This document shows positions 15,479-22,677 of a stretch of 42,363 nucleotides of DNA, piece by piece. The notes beneath the pieces are model-generated. The model saw only the letters and a program-made list of their open reading frames with translations, was not told the DNA's origin and searched no databases. Within the stretch, counting starts at the first letter, position 1. Each line of letters opens with the position of its first letter. The stretch lies in the IMG/VR virus record IMGVR_UViG_3300045141_000462, positions 1 to 42,363 of that record; one strand, given 5' to 3'. Source of the stretch: a virus. The translations under genes and the position numbers were made by a program.

Positions 15479-16261
15479 ATGGGTGGAGCGCAGAGGGACG
15501 AGGCGTGGCAGGCGTACACGGTACGGTTGGCCTGGGCGACCGACGCGCGCGGCGTACTGGTCAACGCCAACCAGGCGTTCTGTGCGGTCATGGGCTACAG
15601 CCAGCAGGAAGTGGCCGATCATCCCGGCATGTTGTTGCTGCGGCCCCACACGTCGTCAGACGACCCGGAGATCCTGGCGCTAACCGCGGCCAAGCATCGA
15701 CTCGAGCGGCGCCAGTCGGTCGAAGAGCATCTCGTGTCGTGGATCGAGACCAGGGACGGCCAGCGCATCGATCTGCCCGACGCGGTCATGACGTACGACG
15801 CGGTCCACTTTCTGTGGGAAGTCGCGGCCGACGTCACGCTCACCTCTGTGCCGTTGGGGCCACAGTTCCGTACGCCGTGGCAAAAGGCGCTGTTGAGCGA
15901 GTGGCACCTCGAGCAGCTCACCCACACGGTGGAGGACCTGGGCAAACGCCTCAAACAGGTGCCGCTCGAAGAGGACCTGGTCGCCGATCACCTGCTGCGC
16001 CTGAAAAAGAAACCGCGGCGGCGCAAGCCGCGGCCGGATAAGGGAGCGCGAGCGGTCTCCGAAGCCGACTTCGACCAGCGCCTGCGGGCAGCCCTCGGCG
16101 ACGGCAAAGTCACGGTCAAAGCCGTGCTCGAGGCCACCCATGTGGGGCACCACGTCACGCTGCACCACTACCTCGCGCCGTACCGTGGCGACCGCGAGGA
16201 GACGCCGGGTCAGACCATCAATCGCCTCCGCCTCGAGTGGTTCCCGGACCGGTATTTCTAA
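15479..16261 (+). CDS. PAS-domain protein, probable regulator
   Basis: A 260-aa protein. Residues about 17-120 form a PAS domain: AWATDARGVLVNANQAF, then MGYSQQEVADHPG, and a late strand HFLWEVAADVT. Residues 150-190 are a basic helix-rich linker with KKKPRRRKPR. The C-terminal 70 residues contain VTVKAVLEATHVGHHVTLHH, which could be a helix-turn-helix. It may sense a ligand or redox state and control early transcription; no cofactor residue can be assigned. The start ATG follows GAAGGGG. It is transcribed divergently from the RHH/integrase genes. Confidence 0.65.
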   Translation: MGGAQRDEAWQAYTVRLAWATDARGVLVNANQAFCAVMGYSQQEVADHPGMLLLRPHTSSDDPEILALTAAKHRLERRQSVEEHLVSWIETRDGQRIDLPDAVMTYDAVHFLWEVAADVTLTSVPLGPQFRTPWQKALLSEWHLEQLTHTVEDLGKRLKQVPLEEDLVADHLLRLKKKPRRRKPRPDKGARAVSEADFDQRLRAALGDGKVTVKAVLEATHVGHHVTLHHYLAPYRGDREETPGQTINRLRLEWFPDRYF

Positions 16262-16293
16262 GCGCGCCGGCCCCGTGGTCAGCGGATAGCAAG

Positions 16294-16312
16294 CACTGAC
16301 CGGACTGACGTC
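16294..16312 (+). repeat. Duplicated 19-bp upstream element, replication-operon copy
   Basis: CACTGACCGGACTGACGTC, the exact reverse complement of 15045-15063. It lies in the gap between the PAS gene and the replication operon, 33 bases before ATG 16346, nearly the same distance as in the other copy (32). A small inverted repeat (GGTCAG 16277-16282, CTGACC 16296-16301) overlaps it. Confidence 0.75.
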
Positions 16313-16345
16313 TCTTTCGGGTGCGGCCGTCGCAGACTGGGCGGC

Positions 16346-16525
16346 ATGCCGATGCTCTCCCTACCGATCACGCACAGCGCGTGGGCAAAACTGGAGAAGG
16401 TCGCCGAACGCGAAGGCGTTGCCGTCCGCACCCTGATCATCTACAGGATCCGCGATGTCGTCGCCGAGGGCGACGCGCTGATCGCCACCAGCCCGTCCGA
16501 GTCGCTCGAGCCCGCCGCGGCCTAG
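16346..16525 (+). CDS. Small RHH/helical DNA-binding-like protein, first gene of the replication operon
   Basis: A 59-aa protein: a short strand MLSLPIT, helix SAWAKLEKVAEREG, turn and helix VRTLIIYRIRDVVAEG, consistent with a ribbon-helix-helix fold. The acidic tail is disordered. It is preceded by the duplicated 19-bp element and its leader. It may act as a regulator of the operon. Alternative start two codons in. It is too short for firm assignment. Confidence 0.5.
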   Translation: MPMLSLPITHSAWAKLEKVAEREGVAVRTLIIYRIRDVVAEGDALIATSPSESLEPAAA

Positions 16526-16529
16526 TTCG

Positions 16530-17105
16530 ATGGCCGACACCACCCCTGGCACCGCCGTGTCCGATGCCGAAGCCAGCCGCGCGTTCATGGTGGCAGCCCA
16601 GCGGCTGGACACGATGTACAGCCTGTCCTCGGACTACAACGTCCTGGTTGCCGAGCTCGAACAACCCGACGCCGAGCAGAACGTGGCTCTCATCGAAGCC
16701 GAGATGGCTCGCCTGACCAGCGACATCAAGCACAAGGGTTATGGAGTAGCGGTGGTGCTCGCCGAACTGGAGCGATTGGCCGAAAAACGGAAGTCGGAAG
16801 TGAAGCGATTGACCGACTCGGCGAAGGCGTTCCAGAACCACGCCGACCGGCTGCGGCAGTACGCGCTGACGTGTATGGAGAACCTGGGCATCGAACGCCT
16901 GGAGACGGGTGTCCACACCCTCAGCATCCGTCAGAATCCGCCGAGTGTGACCGTGGTGGACGCGGCCGCGGTACCCCACGAATTCGAGCGCACGAAGTGG
17001 ATCATCGACGTCGATAAGCGCGCCATTCTGGAGCACTTCAAAGCCACGGGCGAGATCCCTGCGGGCGTGGACATCACCCGCTCGTCGCGACTGGAAGTCC
17101 GGTGA
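16530..17105 (+). CDS. Gp157-family phage protein
   Basis: A 191-aa protein matching the Siphovirus Gp157 family. It has an N-terminal acidic helix, a central coiled coil (residues 55-110; EAEMARLTSDIK, LAELERLAEKRKSEVKRL), then the conserved ALTCMENLGIERLETG, FTV-like strands with IRQNPPSVTVVD, and IDKRAI-type DVDKRAILEHFKATGEIPAGV. Family members lie in phage replication/recombination operons and the founding member was linked to phage resistance in Streptococcus. It probably works with the downstream nuclease and replication genes. The stop overlaps the following GTG. Confidence 0.8.
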   Translation: MADTTPGTAVSDAEASRAFMVAAQRLDTMYSLSSDYNVLVAELEQPDAEQNVALIEAEMARLTSDIKHKGYGVAVVLAELERLAEKRKSEVKRLTDSAKAFQNHADRLRQYALTCMENLGIERLETGVHTLSIRQNPPSVTVVDAAAVPHEFERTKWIIDVDKRAILEHFKATGEIPAGVDITRSSRLEVR

Positions 17106-17347
17106 CCGTGTTCTCCGTGAAAGAGTTGCGACAGCGTATCCGTGAGCTGCGCGAGGACGGCGAGCACCTCGACAAACTCAACTACTTCGGGAGGCAGTGG
17201 GTTGGCTCTTACGCGGGCAACGTCGACGTGATCGCCGACTGCCTCGAAGAGCTGCTCGATCGGGGCGGGGTGACCAGTGTCGATTCATTCGCGACTCAGT
17301 ACGCGAGAGGAAAGAAGGATGCGGAGACGACAGCGCGTGAGATGTGA
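17102..17347 (+). CDS. Hypothetical protein
   Basis: An 81-aa protein starting at GTG 17102 (GTGA overlap). It is charged and helical with VKELRQRIRELREDGE near the start and a DVIADCLEELLDRGG helix. It may associate with the Gp157-like protein encoded just before. No family is recognised. The last 29 bases overlap the next gene. Confidence 0.5.
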   Translation: MTVFSVKELRQRIRELREDGEHLDKLNYFGRQWVGSYAGNVDVIADCLEELLDRGGVTSVDSFATQYARGKKDAETTAREM

Positions 17348-17519
17348 TTACGCCTTCTTCAATCTGCGCGGCGTGCAGGGCTCGTGGCAGAAGCTCAACC
17401 GCCGCACGCGGAGCGCAGTCCAGCGCGGCGAGTTCGTCCACTGGGTCGACGCCTGCATTCTTCCCTCCGGCCACGAGGGCGAGCACGTGCTGCCGACCAT
17501 GCCCCAGGTGGTTCGGTAG
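17319..17519 (+). CDS. Small hypothetical protein
   Basis: A 66-aa basic protein with a good ribosome site (GGAAAGAAGG) before ATG 17319. It contains RCDYAFFNLRGVQGSW and CILPSGHEGEHVLP; Cys and His residues could bind a metal. It resembles small phage proteins ending in a GHxGxH segment. Function unknown. Its TAG overlaps the GTG of the next gene. Confidence 0.5.
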   Translation: MRRRQRVRCDYAFFNLRGVQGSWQKLNRRTRSAVQRGEFVHWVDACILPSGHEGEHVLPTMPQVVR

Positions 17520-17923
17520 TGGCCAGGTTCGCGGTCGGCGTGGTGTTCGGTATCGTGGTCGGCTCGACGCTCGGGGCCGCGCTGGCGATCCACGCCTCAG
17601 ATGCTGACGGCAAACTGGTGTCCGTTGCAACGGACGAGACGTCCGACGCACCGGACGTCGTCGCCGAGCCGACACCCGAGCCGCAGGTCGATCCGCAGGT
17701 GGAATGCATCATCGCGAAAGAGTCAGGCGGGCGGGACGTGATGAATCGCCAGGGCAGCGGCGCCACCGGGCCGGGCCAGTACATGCCGTCCACGTGGCGG
17801 GCGCACACCCTCGAGATGGGGATGCCGTGGTTGTCGATCCATAGCCTGGCCGACGTGCGGCTGGTGGCCGCCCACGACCTGGCGCTCGGACGGCGACGGC
17901 AATGGACGGTGTCAGGGTGTTAG
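17519..17923 (+). CDS. Membrane-anchored lytic transglycosylase-like protein
   Basis: A 134-aa protein from GTG 17519. Residues 4-25 form a glycine-rich membrane anchor or signal. A Pro/Glu-rich linker (40-60) follows, then a short lysozyme-like domain: IIAKESGG with catalytic Glu68, and GPGQYMPSTW. This is the Rpf/SLT pattern (E...G-QY-PSTW). It would cleave the glycan strand. Its place in the early operon is unusual for an endolysin, so it may remodel the wall or take part in lysis together with the small membrane protein that follows. The C-terminus is shorter than usual for SLT domains. Confidence 0.6.
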   Translation: MARFAVGVVFGIVVGSTLGAALAIHASDADGKLVSVATDETSDAPDVVAEPTPEPQVDPQVECIIAKESGGRDVMNRQGSGATGPGQYMPSTWRAHTLEMGMPWLSIHSLADVRLVAAHDLALGRRRQWTVSGC

Positions 17924-18099
17924 CCCTGCTGGCTGCCGTTGTGCTGGCCGCGCCCTGGAACCCGCTCATTTATGTGCCTGACGGACAGACGTACGCGGAG
18001 CACATCGCCGAGGGCGAAGCGATCATCGCCGAAGTGCGGGCCTATGCCATAGCTCACTGTGACGAGCCCTACATGCCGTCCTGTGCGGTGGTCAAGTAG
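17902..18099 (+). CDS. Small secreted or membrane protein
   Basis: A 65-aa protein with an N-terminal hydrophobic stretch (VLALLAAVVLAAPW) typical of a signal peptide or single anchor, then a mixed segment with two Cys (HCDEPYMPSCAVV) that may form a disulfide outside the membrane. It overlaps the transglycosylase gene by 22 bases. A spanin-like or lysis accessory role is possible; no lipobox is present. Confidence 0.45.
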   Translation: MDGVRVLALLAAVVLAAPWNPLIYVPDGQTYAEHIAEGEAIIAEVRAYAIAHCDEPYMPSCAVVK

Positions 18100-18735
18100 G
18101 TGATGTACCTGTCAGGGGCGATCACCAACTCGCTGCTCGCGGACCTGCGGGCTGATGTCGGACTGATGATCCAGCCGGGGATGGGGATGTTCACCGCGGC
18201 GAATCTGCCCCTGCAATTCAGAGCCTGGGCTGCGGACAACGGTCGCTTCGCCCGACCAACCGAGTGGGTGGCGGGCGACTGGCTGGGTTGGGCAGCTGCG
18301 TTGCGCCCCTATCGGGAGCACTGCCTGTTCATGGTCGCTCCCGACTGCGTTGGCGACGCCGCGGCGACGTTGGAACTCAGCCTGCCGTACCTGCCTACGA
18401 TCCGGCAACTGGGCTTCAGGGCCGCGTACGTGAGTCAGAACGGGGCCACCGTCGAGTCATTGCCCTGGGATCTTTTCGACTGCCTGTTCGTCGGCGGCGA
18501 CGACGACTGGAAGTTTTGCGACGCGTCAGTCGAGATCGTCCTTGAGGCGCGGGCACGGGGCAAGTGGACGCATCAGGGGCGGGTAAACACCCTGCGGCGA
18601 CTCAGGGCATGTTCCGTACTGTGCTTCGACTCGGCTGACGGGACGTACCTGAAATATGGACCAGACACCAACTGGCCGAAGTTGTGCGGTTTTCTGGACG
18701 AGATCAACTCTGGGCAGATCGGACTCGCGGCATGA
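18100..18735 (+). CDS. TGT/DpdA-like base-exchange protein (putative)
   Basis: A 211-aa protein with the segment order expected for the tRNA-guanine transglycosylase TIM barrel: MIQPGMGMFTAAN, FMVAPDCVGDAAAT, LFVGGDDDWK, GKWTHQGRVNTLRRLRA and CFDSADGT. The last resembles the strand carrying the nucleophilic Asp in TGT and in phage DpdA (which has an H-G...ADS pattern). DpdA inserts 7-deazaguanines into phage DNA to evade restriction. No preQ0 synthesis genes are seen, so host precursor would be needed. GTG 18100 or ATG 18103 may start it. Direct homology is not proven. Confidence 0.45.
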   Translation: MMYLSGAITNSLLADLRADVGLMIQPGMGMFTAANLPLQFRAWAADNGRFARPTEWVAGDWLGWAAALRPYREHCLFMVAPDCVGDAAATLELSLPYLPTIRQLGFRAAYVSQNGATVESLPWDLFDCLFVGGDDDWKFCDASVEIVLEARARGKWTHQGRVNTLRRLRACSVLCFDSADGTYLKYGPDTNWPKLCGFLDEINSGQIGLAA

Positions 18736-19040
18736 AGTACCGCGCTGCCGACCACATCTCTGTTCGTGAGTGGCTCGCGTTCGTCGCGATTTTCTCCATC
18801 GTGCCGCTGCTCGTCGCCGCGGCCATTGTCATCGTCCTCCGAGTGTTGAAAGGTTTTCCAGGAGTGGCGAGCGCGGCGCCGTATCCGCGCGTGTGGGCAG
18901 GAATCCCAAGATGCCGCAAAAACCAACCAGCGCCTTTGCGCCGTCGATCGACGTCGACGATTCCAACAAGTACCTCGTCGAGCTCGTCGCCATGGACGAA
19001 CAGCCATCGCAATTTCGCGACAAACGCAAGGACGCGATGA
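18732..19040 (+). CDS. Small membrane protein with overlapping tail
   Basis: A 102-aa frame starting in an ATGA overlap. Residues 10-40 carry a hydrophobic span (LAFVAIFSIVPLLVAAAIVIVL). After about residue 60 the sequence becomes Ser/Thr/Arg-rich and overlaps the next gene by 130 bases in another frame. That tail looks like a shadow, so the ancestral stop was probably lost or a frameshift occurred. Function unknown. Confidence 0.45.
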   Translation: MKYRAADHISVREWLAFVAIFSIVPLLVAAAIVIVLRVLKGFPGVASAAPYPRVWAGIPRCRKNQPAPLRRRSTSTIPTSTSSSSSPWTNSHRNFATNARTR

Positions 19041-19444
19041 TGTGTACCTACAAATTCAACATGTGGGACATGGAGACCGGGCAGGGGATCATCGACGACA
19101 ACACCGGCGAGATGTTCGAGCTCTGGAAGATCACCAACGACCTGACCTACGACAACCCGGCGACCAACAAGATCGCGCCGGGCCGTGAGATCGCCAATGC
19201 CCTGGTCGGCCACCGTCTGACGGACGACGAGGTCAACGAGATGCTCGACTCGGGCTGGGAAGACGCGCTGGTCGGCAAGAAAGCCATCGCGGACGTGGAG
19301 TGGGCCGAGTTGTCCGACGGCGGCCAGCGACTGCGTCTGCTGCGGCTGAAGCCGTACGTGAAGAAGGCGAAGGAGCCAGCAGCGGTGGGAGCCAGTGGTG
19401 CCCGTCGTGGTCCGCGTCCGTCGCCCGGGGATGAACTGCCCTGA
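18911..19444 (+). CDS. Conserved-looking phage protein, possibly OB-fold DNA-binding
   Basis: A 177-aa protein. Beta-rich residues 12-55 (KYLVELVAMDEQPSQF, MMCTYKFNMWD) are followed by a helical region and a long strand (KAIADVEWAELSDGGQRLRLL). The tail is basic and disordered (GARRGPRPSP). It lies between membrane and nuclease genes of the replication operon. The strand pattern is compatible with an OB fold, as for phage ssDNA-binding proteins, but this is a guess. The start at ATG 18911 follows a weak AGGA. Confidence 0.5.
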   Translation: MPQKPTSAFAPSIDVDDSNKYLVELVAMDEQPSQFRDKRKDAMMCTYKFNMWDMETGQGIIDDNTGEMFELWKITNDLTYDNPATNKIAPGREIANALVGHRLTDDEVNEMLDSGWEDALVGKKAIADVEWAELSDGGQRLRLLRLKPYVKKAKEPAAVGASGARRGPRPSPGDELP

Positions 19445-19446
19445 GC

Positions 19447-19644
19447 ATGAGTTGGCTCCTGGTCGAGCTCGACGAGGACCTCGCGGCGCAGCGCACCACC
19501 CCGACCGGGGTGCTCGTCTCGATCATGCTGGTATCGGGAGTGGTGCGCGTGGTCGACCTGTCGGCGATCTCGCGCGAGACGCTCGACGTCTGGTTCCCGC
19601 CGTCGGTGCCGAAGAAGGGACGGAATGGTCGCACGGCGAGTTAA
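19447..19644 (+). CDS. Small hypothetical protein
   Basis: A 65-aa beta-rich protein starting two bases after the previous stop and overlapping the VRR-NUC gene by 20 bases. It contains SWLLVELDEDLAA and VLVSIMLVSGVVRVVDLS. No family recognised. Confidence 0.4.
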   Translation: MSWLLVELDEDLAAQRTTPTGVLVSIMLVSGVVRVVDLSAISRETLDVWFPPSVPKKGRNGRTAS

Positions 19645-20041
19645 GAAACCCGGGGCTGCCCAGCCGCCGCTGGACGGTCCCGACTTCCGTCGACTGATGG
19701 ATGGGCGGCTCAGCGAAGCCGCCTGGCAGAAGCAGGTCGAAGAAGCGCTCACCGTCTTCGGTTGGTGGTTTCTACACATTCCGCCGAACGTGGTGGTGTG
19801 TACGCGCTGCCACACGAAGATCTACCGCGGTATCGAAAAGGGCTTCCCGGACATCTTCGCGATCAAGCCGCCGTACATGTTGTGGCTCGAGCTCAAGGCA
19901 GAACGCGGCCATCTCGAGACGGAGCAGCGGCGCGTGGGCGCGATGTTGAAAGCGTGCGGGCAGACGTTCGTGCAGGCCCGGCCGCGCGACCGCGAGCGCG
20001 TGCTGCAGTTGATCACCCATCCCGAGGTTCACGTCCTATGA
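19625..20041 (+). CDS. VRR-NUC type PD-(D/E)XK nuclease
   Basis: A 138-aa nuclease. KGFPDIFAI (Asp76) and MLWLELKAERG (Glu89, Lys91), then Gln101, give the PD...E-x-K and Q motif of the VRR-NUC family. The CTRCHTK segment earlier may add structural support. These small phage nucleases can act as junction resolvases or structure-specific nucleases in replication and recombination. The gene is directly before the primase-helicase, with an ATGA overlap. Confidence 0.8.
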   Translation: MVARRVKKPGAAQPPLDGPDFRRLMDGRLSEAAWQKQVEEALTVFGWWFLHIPPNVVVCTRCHTKIYRGIEKGFPDIFAIKPPYMLWLELKAERGHLETEQRRVGAMLKACGQTFVQARPRDRERVLQLITHPEVHVL

Positions 20042-21939
20042 CGACCACCGAGACCGACGCGCTCGTGCTTGCCGCCCTGAACTATGCCGAGATCGGCTGG
20101 CCGGTGGTCCCGCTGCACACGCCGGTGGATGGGGTCTGCGACTGCCCCAAACGCGCGCGGTGCGAGAGCCCAGGCAAACATCCGCGGACGCTACACGGTC
20201 TCGACGACGCCAGTTGCGACGAGGCGACCATCCGTCGCTGGTGGACGATGTTTCCGCGGGCCAACATCGGCATCGACCTGGCGCGCGCCGGCCTGGTCGA
20301 CATCGCGCCGGACTCGCTCGAGTGGTTCGCCGAGTTCACCGCGCGCGGCTTGCCGTCGACGCCGCGGTTTGCCTCGGGCGGCGGCGAGGGCCACGCGCAC
20401 CACCTGTACCGACGGCCGGAGCACTGCGAGGTGTACCGCGACTGCCACACCGGCGAGTACGACGTGCTGAGCGCAGGCTACGCGGTGATGCCGCCGAGCC
20501 TGCACCAGAGCGGGCGCCTGTATACGTGGCTCGAGCCGGCCAGCGGCATCCTGCTCGAGACGGCCAGGCGGATGTCGCCAGAGTGGGGCGTGGCGATGCT
20601 GGCGCGCCACCGACGGCCGATAGCGGCACCGTCGGTCGACGACGAGGACGCGCCACCGGTGGTGCTGTCGCTCGAGGGGATGGAGCGCTGGTCGGGGCGG
20701 GTCTACGACCGTCGGTTGAACGGGCACGTCGATCGCAGCCACTCGCTGTGGTCGCTGGCGGTGCGCCTGCTCGAGGCGGGCTGTCGGCCGCCGTTCGTCG
20801 AAGACCTGCTCGCCGAGCGCGACGTGGCGCTCGGCTGGGAGAAGTTCTCGAAGCGCGGCGACGCCGCGGAGCGGTACCGCATCATTACCGCTGCGGCGGT
20901 GGCCGGCCAGGGACCGGGCCGCATCCGTCGCGAGCCCAGGAACAGGCCGGTACCGGCAACACCGGCGGTTGAGTGGCTGACGGCCGCGCGAGTGAACGCG
21001 CTCGAGGACGAGACCATCCGCTGGTTCGCGCACGGGCTGGTGGGCGCGGGACTGAGCACCGAGCTCGACGGCAAGGCCAAGCAGGCAGGCAAGACGACGC
21101 TGGTGCTCGCGCTCGTCTACTGCATCCTGCACGGCGAGGAATTCCTCGGGCGGCCGACGATCTACACCCCGATCTGCTACCTGACCGAGCAGAGCGGCCC
21201 CAGCTTCAAGCGCAACCTGTCGCGGGCGGGCCTGCTCGATCGCGAGGACCTCCACATCCTGTTCTGGAATCGGGTGGTGGGCAGGAAGTGGACGGACATC
21301 GTCCAGGACGCGCGGAACAAGGCGAAAGAGGTCGGGGCCGGGTTGTTGATCGTCGACACGCTGGCGCAGTTCAGCGGGATCCGCGGCGAGGACGAGAACA
21401 AATCCGGCGCCGCGATGGAGACCATGGAGCCGCTGCAGGCAGCCACGTCCGACGGGTTGGCGATCGTCACCAGCCGCCACGACCGCAAGTCCGGCGGCGA
21501 GGTCGGCGATAGCGGCCGCGGGTCGTCGGCGTTTGCGGGCGCGGTGGACATCGTGCTCCACCTGCAGCGGCTGACGGGCGACCAGACCGGCAAGGAGCGC
21601 CAGCGTCTGCTCGACGGGATCTCGCGGTTCGAAGAGACGCCCGACAAGCTGCTCGTCGAGTTCGTGCCAGGCGAGGACGGTGAGCGATCGACGTTCCGCG
21701 CGGTGGGTGACGTTGGCGTGGTGCGCAGGGAGTCGCTGCGCATCGACATCCTCGCGTCGCTGCCTACCAATCACGAGGACGCGCCCGAATTTCTGGAGCT
21801 GCGGAAAGAGCTGGGCGTGCGCGAGCTCGAGCTGCGCGCGGTGCTGCGCGACCTGATCGGCGAGGGGCTCGTGGAGCAGTTCGGACGACCGCGCCGCTAT
21901 GCCCAGAAGGCGGCCGAGGACACCAGAAATGACTGGTGA
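20038..21939 (+). CDS. Bifunctional PrimPol and RepA-like helicase
   Basis: A 633-aa replication protein. Residues about 10-200 form a bifunctional primase-polymerase domain: NYAEIGWPVVPLH, CDCPKRARCESPGKHPRT (Cys cluster), IGIDLARAGLVDIAPDS, SGGGEGHAHHLYRRP, EYDVLSAGYAVMPPS. After a linker, residues about 320-540 are an AAA_25/RecA-like ATPase: Walker A GKAKQAGKT (about 345-353), Walker B GLLIVDT (about 440), and VTSRHDRKSGG. A C-terminal winged-helix-like region follows. It would prime and unwind phage DNA. It starts at ATG 20038 in an ATGA overlap. Confidence 0.85.
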   Translation: MTTTETDALVLAALNYAEIGWPVVPLHTPVDGVCDCPKRARCESPGKHPRTLHGLDDASCDEATIRRWWTMFPRANIGIDLARAGLVDIAPDSLEWFAEFTARGLPSTPRFASGGGEGHAHHLYRRPEHCEVYRDCHTGEYDVLSAGYAVMPPSLHQSGRLYTWLEPASGILLETARRMSPEWGVAMLARHRRPIAAPSVDDEDAPPVVLSLEGMERWSGRVYDRRLNGHVDRSHSLWSLAVRLLEAGCRPPFVEDLLAERDVALGWEKFSKRGDAAERYRIITAAAVAGQGPGRIRREPRNRPVPATPAVEWLTAARVNALEDETIRWFAHGLVGAGLSTELDGKAKQAGKTTLVLALVYCILHGEEFLGRPTIYTPICYLTEQSGPSFKRNLSRAGLLDREDLHILFWNRVVGRKWTDIVQDARNKAKEVGAGLLIVDTLAQFSGIRGEDENKSGAAMETMEPLQAATSDGLAIVTSRHDRKSGGEVGDSGRGSSAFAGAVDIVLHLQRLTGDQTGKERQRLLDGISRFEETPDKLLVEFVPGEDGERSTFRAVGDVGVVRRESLRIDILASLPTNHEDAPEFLELRKELGVRELELRAVLRDLIGEGLVEQFGRPRRYAQKAAEDTRNDW

Positions 21940-22141
21940 GTTTAGTCCTAAAGGGAAAATCCCAAATCCGGGGTATATATACCGGGATTCCGGATTTTTT
22001 CCCCCGAGGGTGGTCTGGGGGCGCGAGCAGGGCTGGCTCAACGTGCGCGACCCGTGGGGGCAGTGGCACTCGATACGGGCCAGGGAGGCGCCGACGGGCT
22101 ATGTGCGACTGGCGACGCTGGCGAAGCGCGGCGGCCGGTGA
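21929..22141 (+). CDS. Small hypothetical protein over a structured region
   Basis: A 70-aa protein overlapping the PrimPol end by 11 bases. It has aromatic residues and WGREQGWLNVRDPWGQWHSI. The frame crosses the AT-rich hairpin at 21953-22003, so the first 25 residues may reflect DNA structure rather than protein selection. Its TGA overlaps the GTG of the methyltransferase. No family recognised. Confidence 0.4.
   Translation: MTGEFSPKGKIPNPGYIYRDSGFFPPRVVWGREQGWLNVRDPWGQWHSIRAREAPTGYVRLATLAKRGGR
21953..22003. other. Nested AT-rich hairpin behind the replication protein (origin or terminator)
   Basis: Outer arms GGGAAAATCC and GGATTTTTTCCC enclose AATCCGG, the perfect 12-bp palindrome GGTATATATACC (21972-21983) and CCGGATT. 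The TATATATA core and T6 run stand out in this GC-rich genome. It lies directly behind the PrimPol-helicase gene. It may be a replication origin; the stem followed by a T-run also fits an intragenic terminator. Confidence 0.5.
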
Positions 22142-22677
22142 GGGTGCTCATCGCCTGCGAATTCAGCGGCATTGTCCGCGACGCGTTCGCGCGCATGGGG
22201 CACGACGCGTGGTCGTGCGACCTGCTCCCCACCGAACGTCCCGGCAAGCATCTGCAGGGCGACGTACTCGAGGTCCTCGACGACGGCTGGGATCTGATGG
22301 TTGCCCATCCCCCCTGTACTGCTCTGTGCCGAGCTGGCGACCGCTGGTACCGCGACTCAGACGCGCGACTGCGAGCGCTCGAGTTCGTCGATGATCTCTG
22401 GCGTGCGCCGGTGCCGCGGATCGTGATTGAGAATCCCCGAGGACTCAACCGGTTCTGGTATCGCGAGTCGCAGGTGATCCAGCCGTGGATGTTTGGCGAG
22501 GGTGAGAAGAAGACGACGCTGCTCTGGTTGAAGAATGTGCCGCCACTGATGGCCACGGTGGTGAGCACCGGGCGTGAGCCACGGGTGCATTACGCGGCAC
22601 CCGGGCCGGAGCGCTGGAAAGTGCGCAGTCGCACGCTGGAACCGGTCGCGCGCGCGATGGCGGAGCAGTGGGGATGA
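22138..22677 (+). CDS. DNA cytosine methyltransferase-like protein
   Basis: A 179-aa protein starting at GTG 22138. It has the class I methyltransferase strand VLIACEFSGIVRDAF (SAM site), an acidic strand end CDLLP, DLMVAHPPCT with the C5-methyltransferase PC motif (Cys60), and IVIENPRG, the usual ENx motif. The family is a short phage variant lacking a large target domain. It would methylate cytosine, probably for anti-restriction. A separate companion specificity gene is not evident. It overlaps both neighbours by four bases. Confidence 0.75.
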   Translation: MRVLIACEFSGIVRDAFARMGHDAWSCDLLPTERPGKHLQGDVLEVLDDGWDLMVAHPPCTALCRAGDRWYRDSDARLRALEFVDDLWRAPVPRIVIENPRGLNRFWYRESQVIQPWMFGEGEKKTTLLWLKNVPPLMATVVSTGREPRVHYAAPGPERWKVRSRTLEPVARAMAEQWG

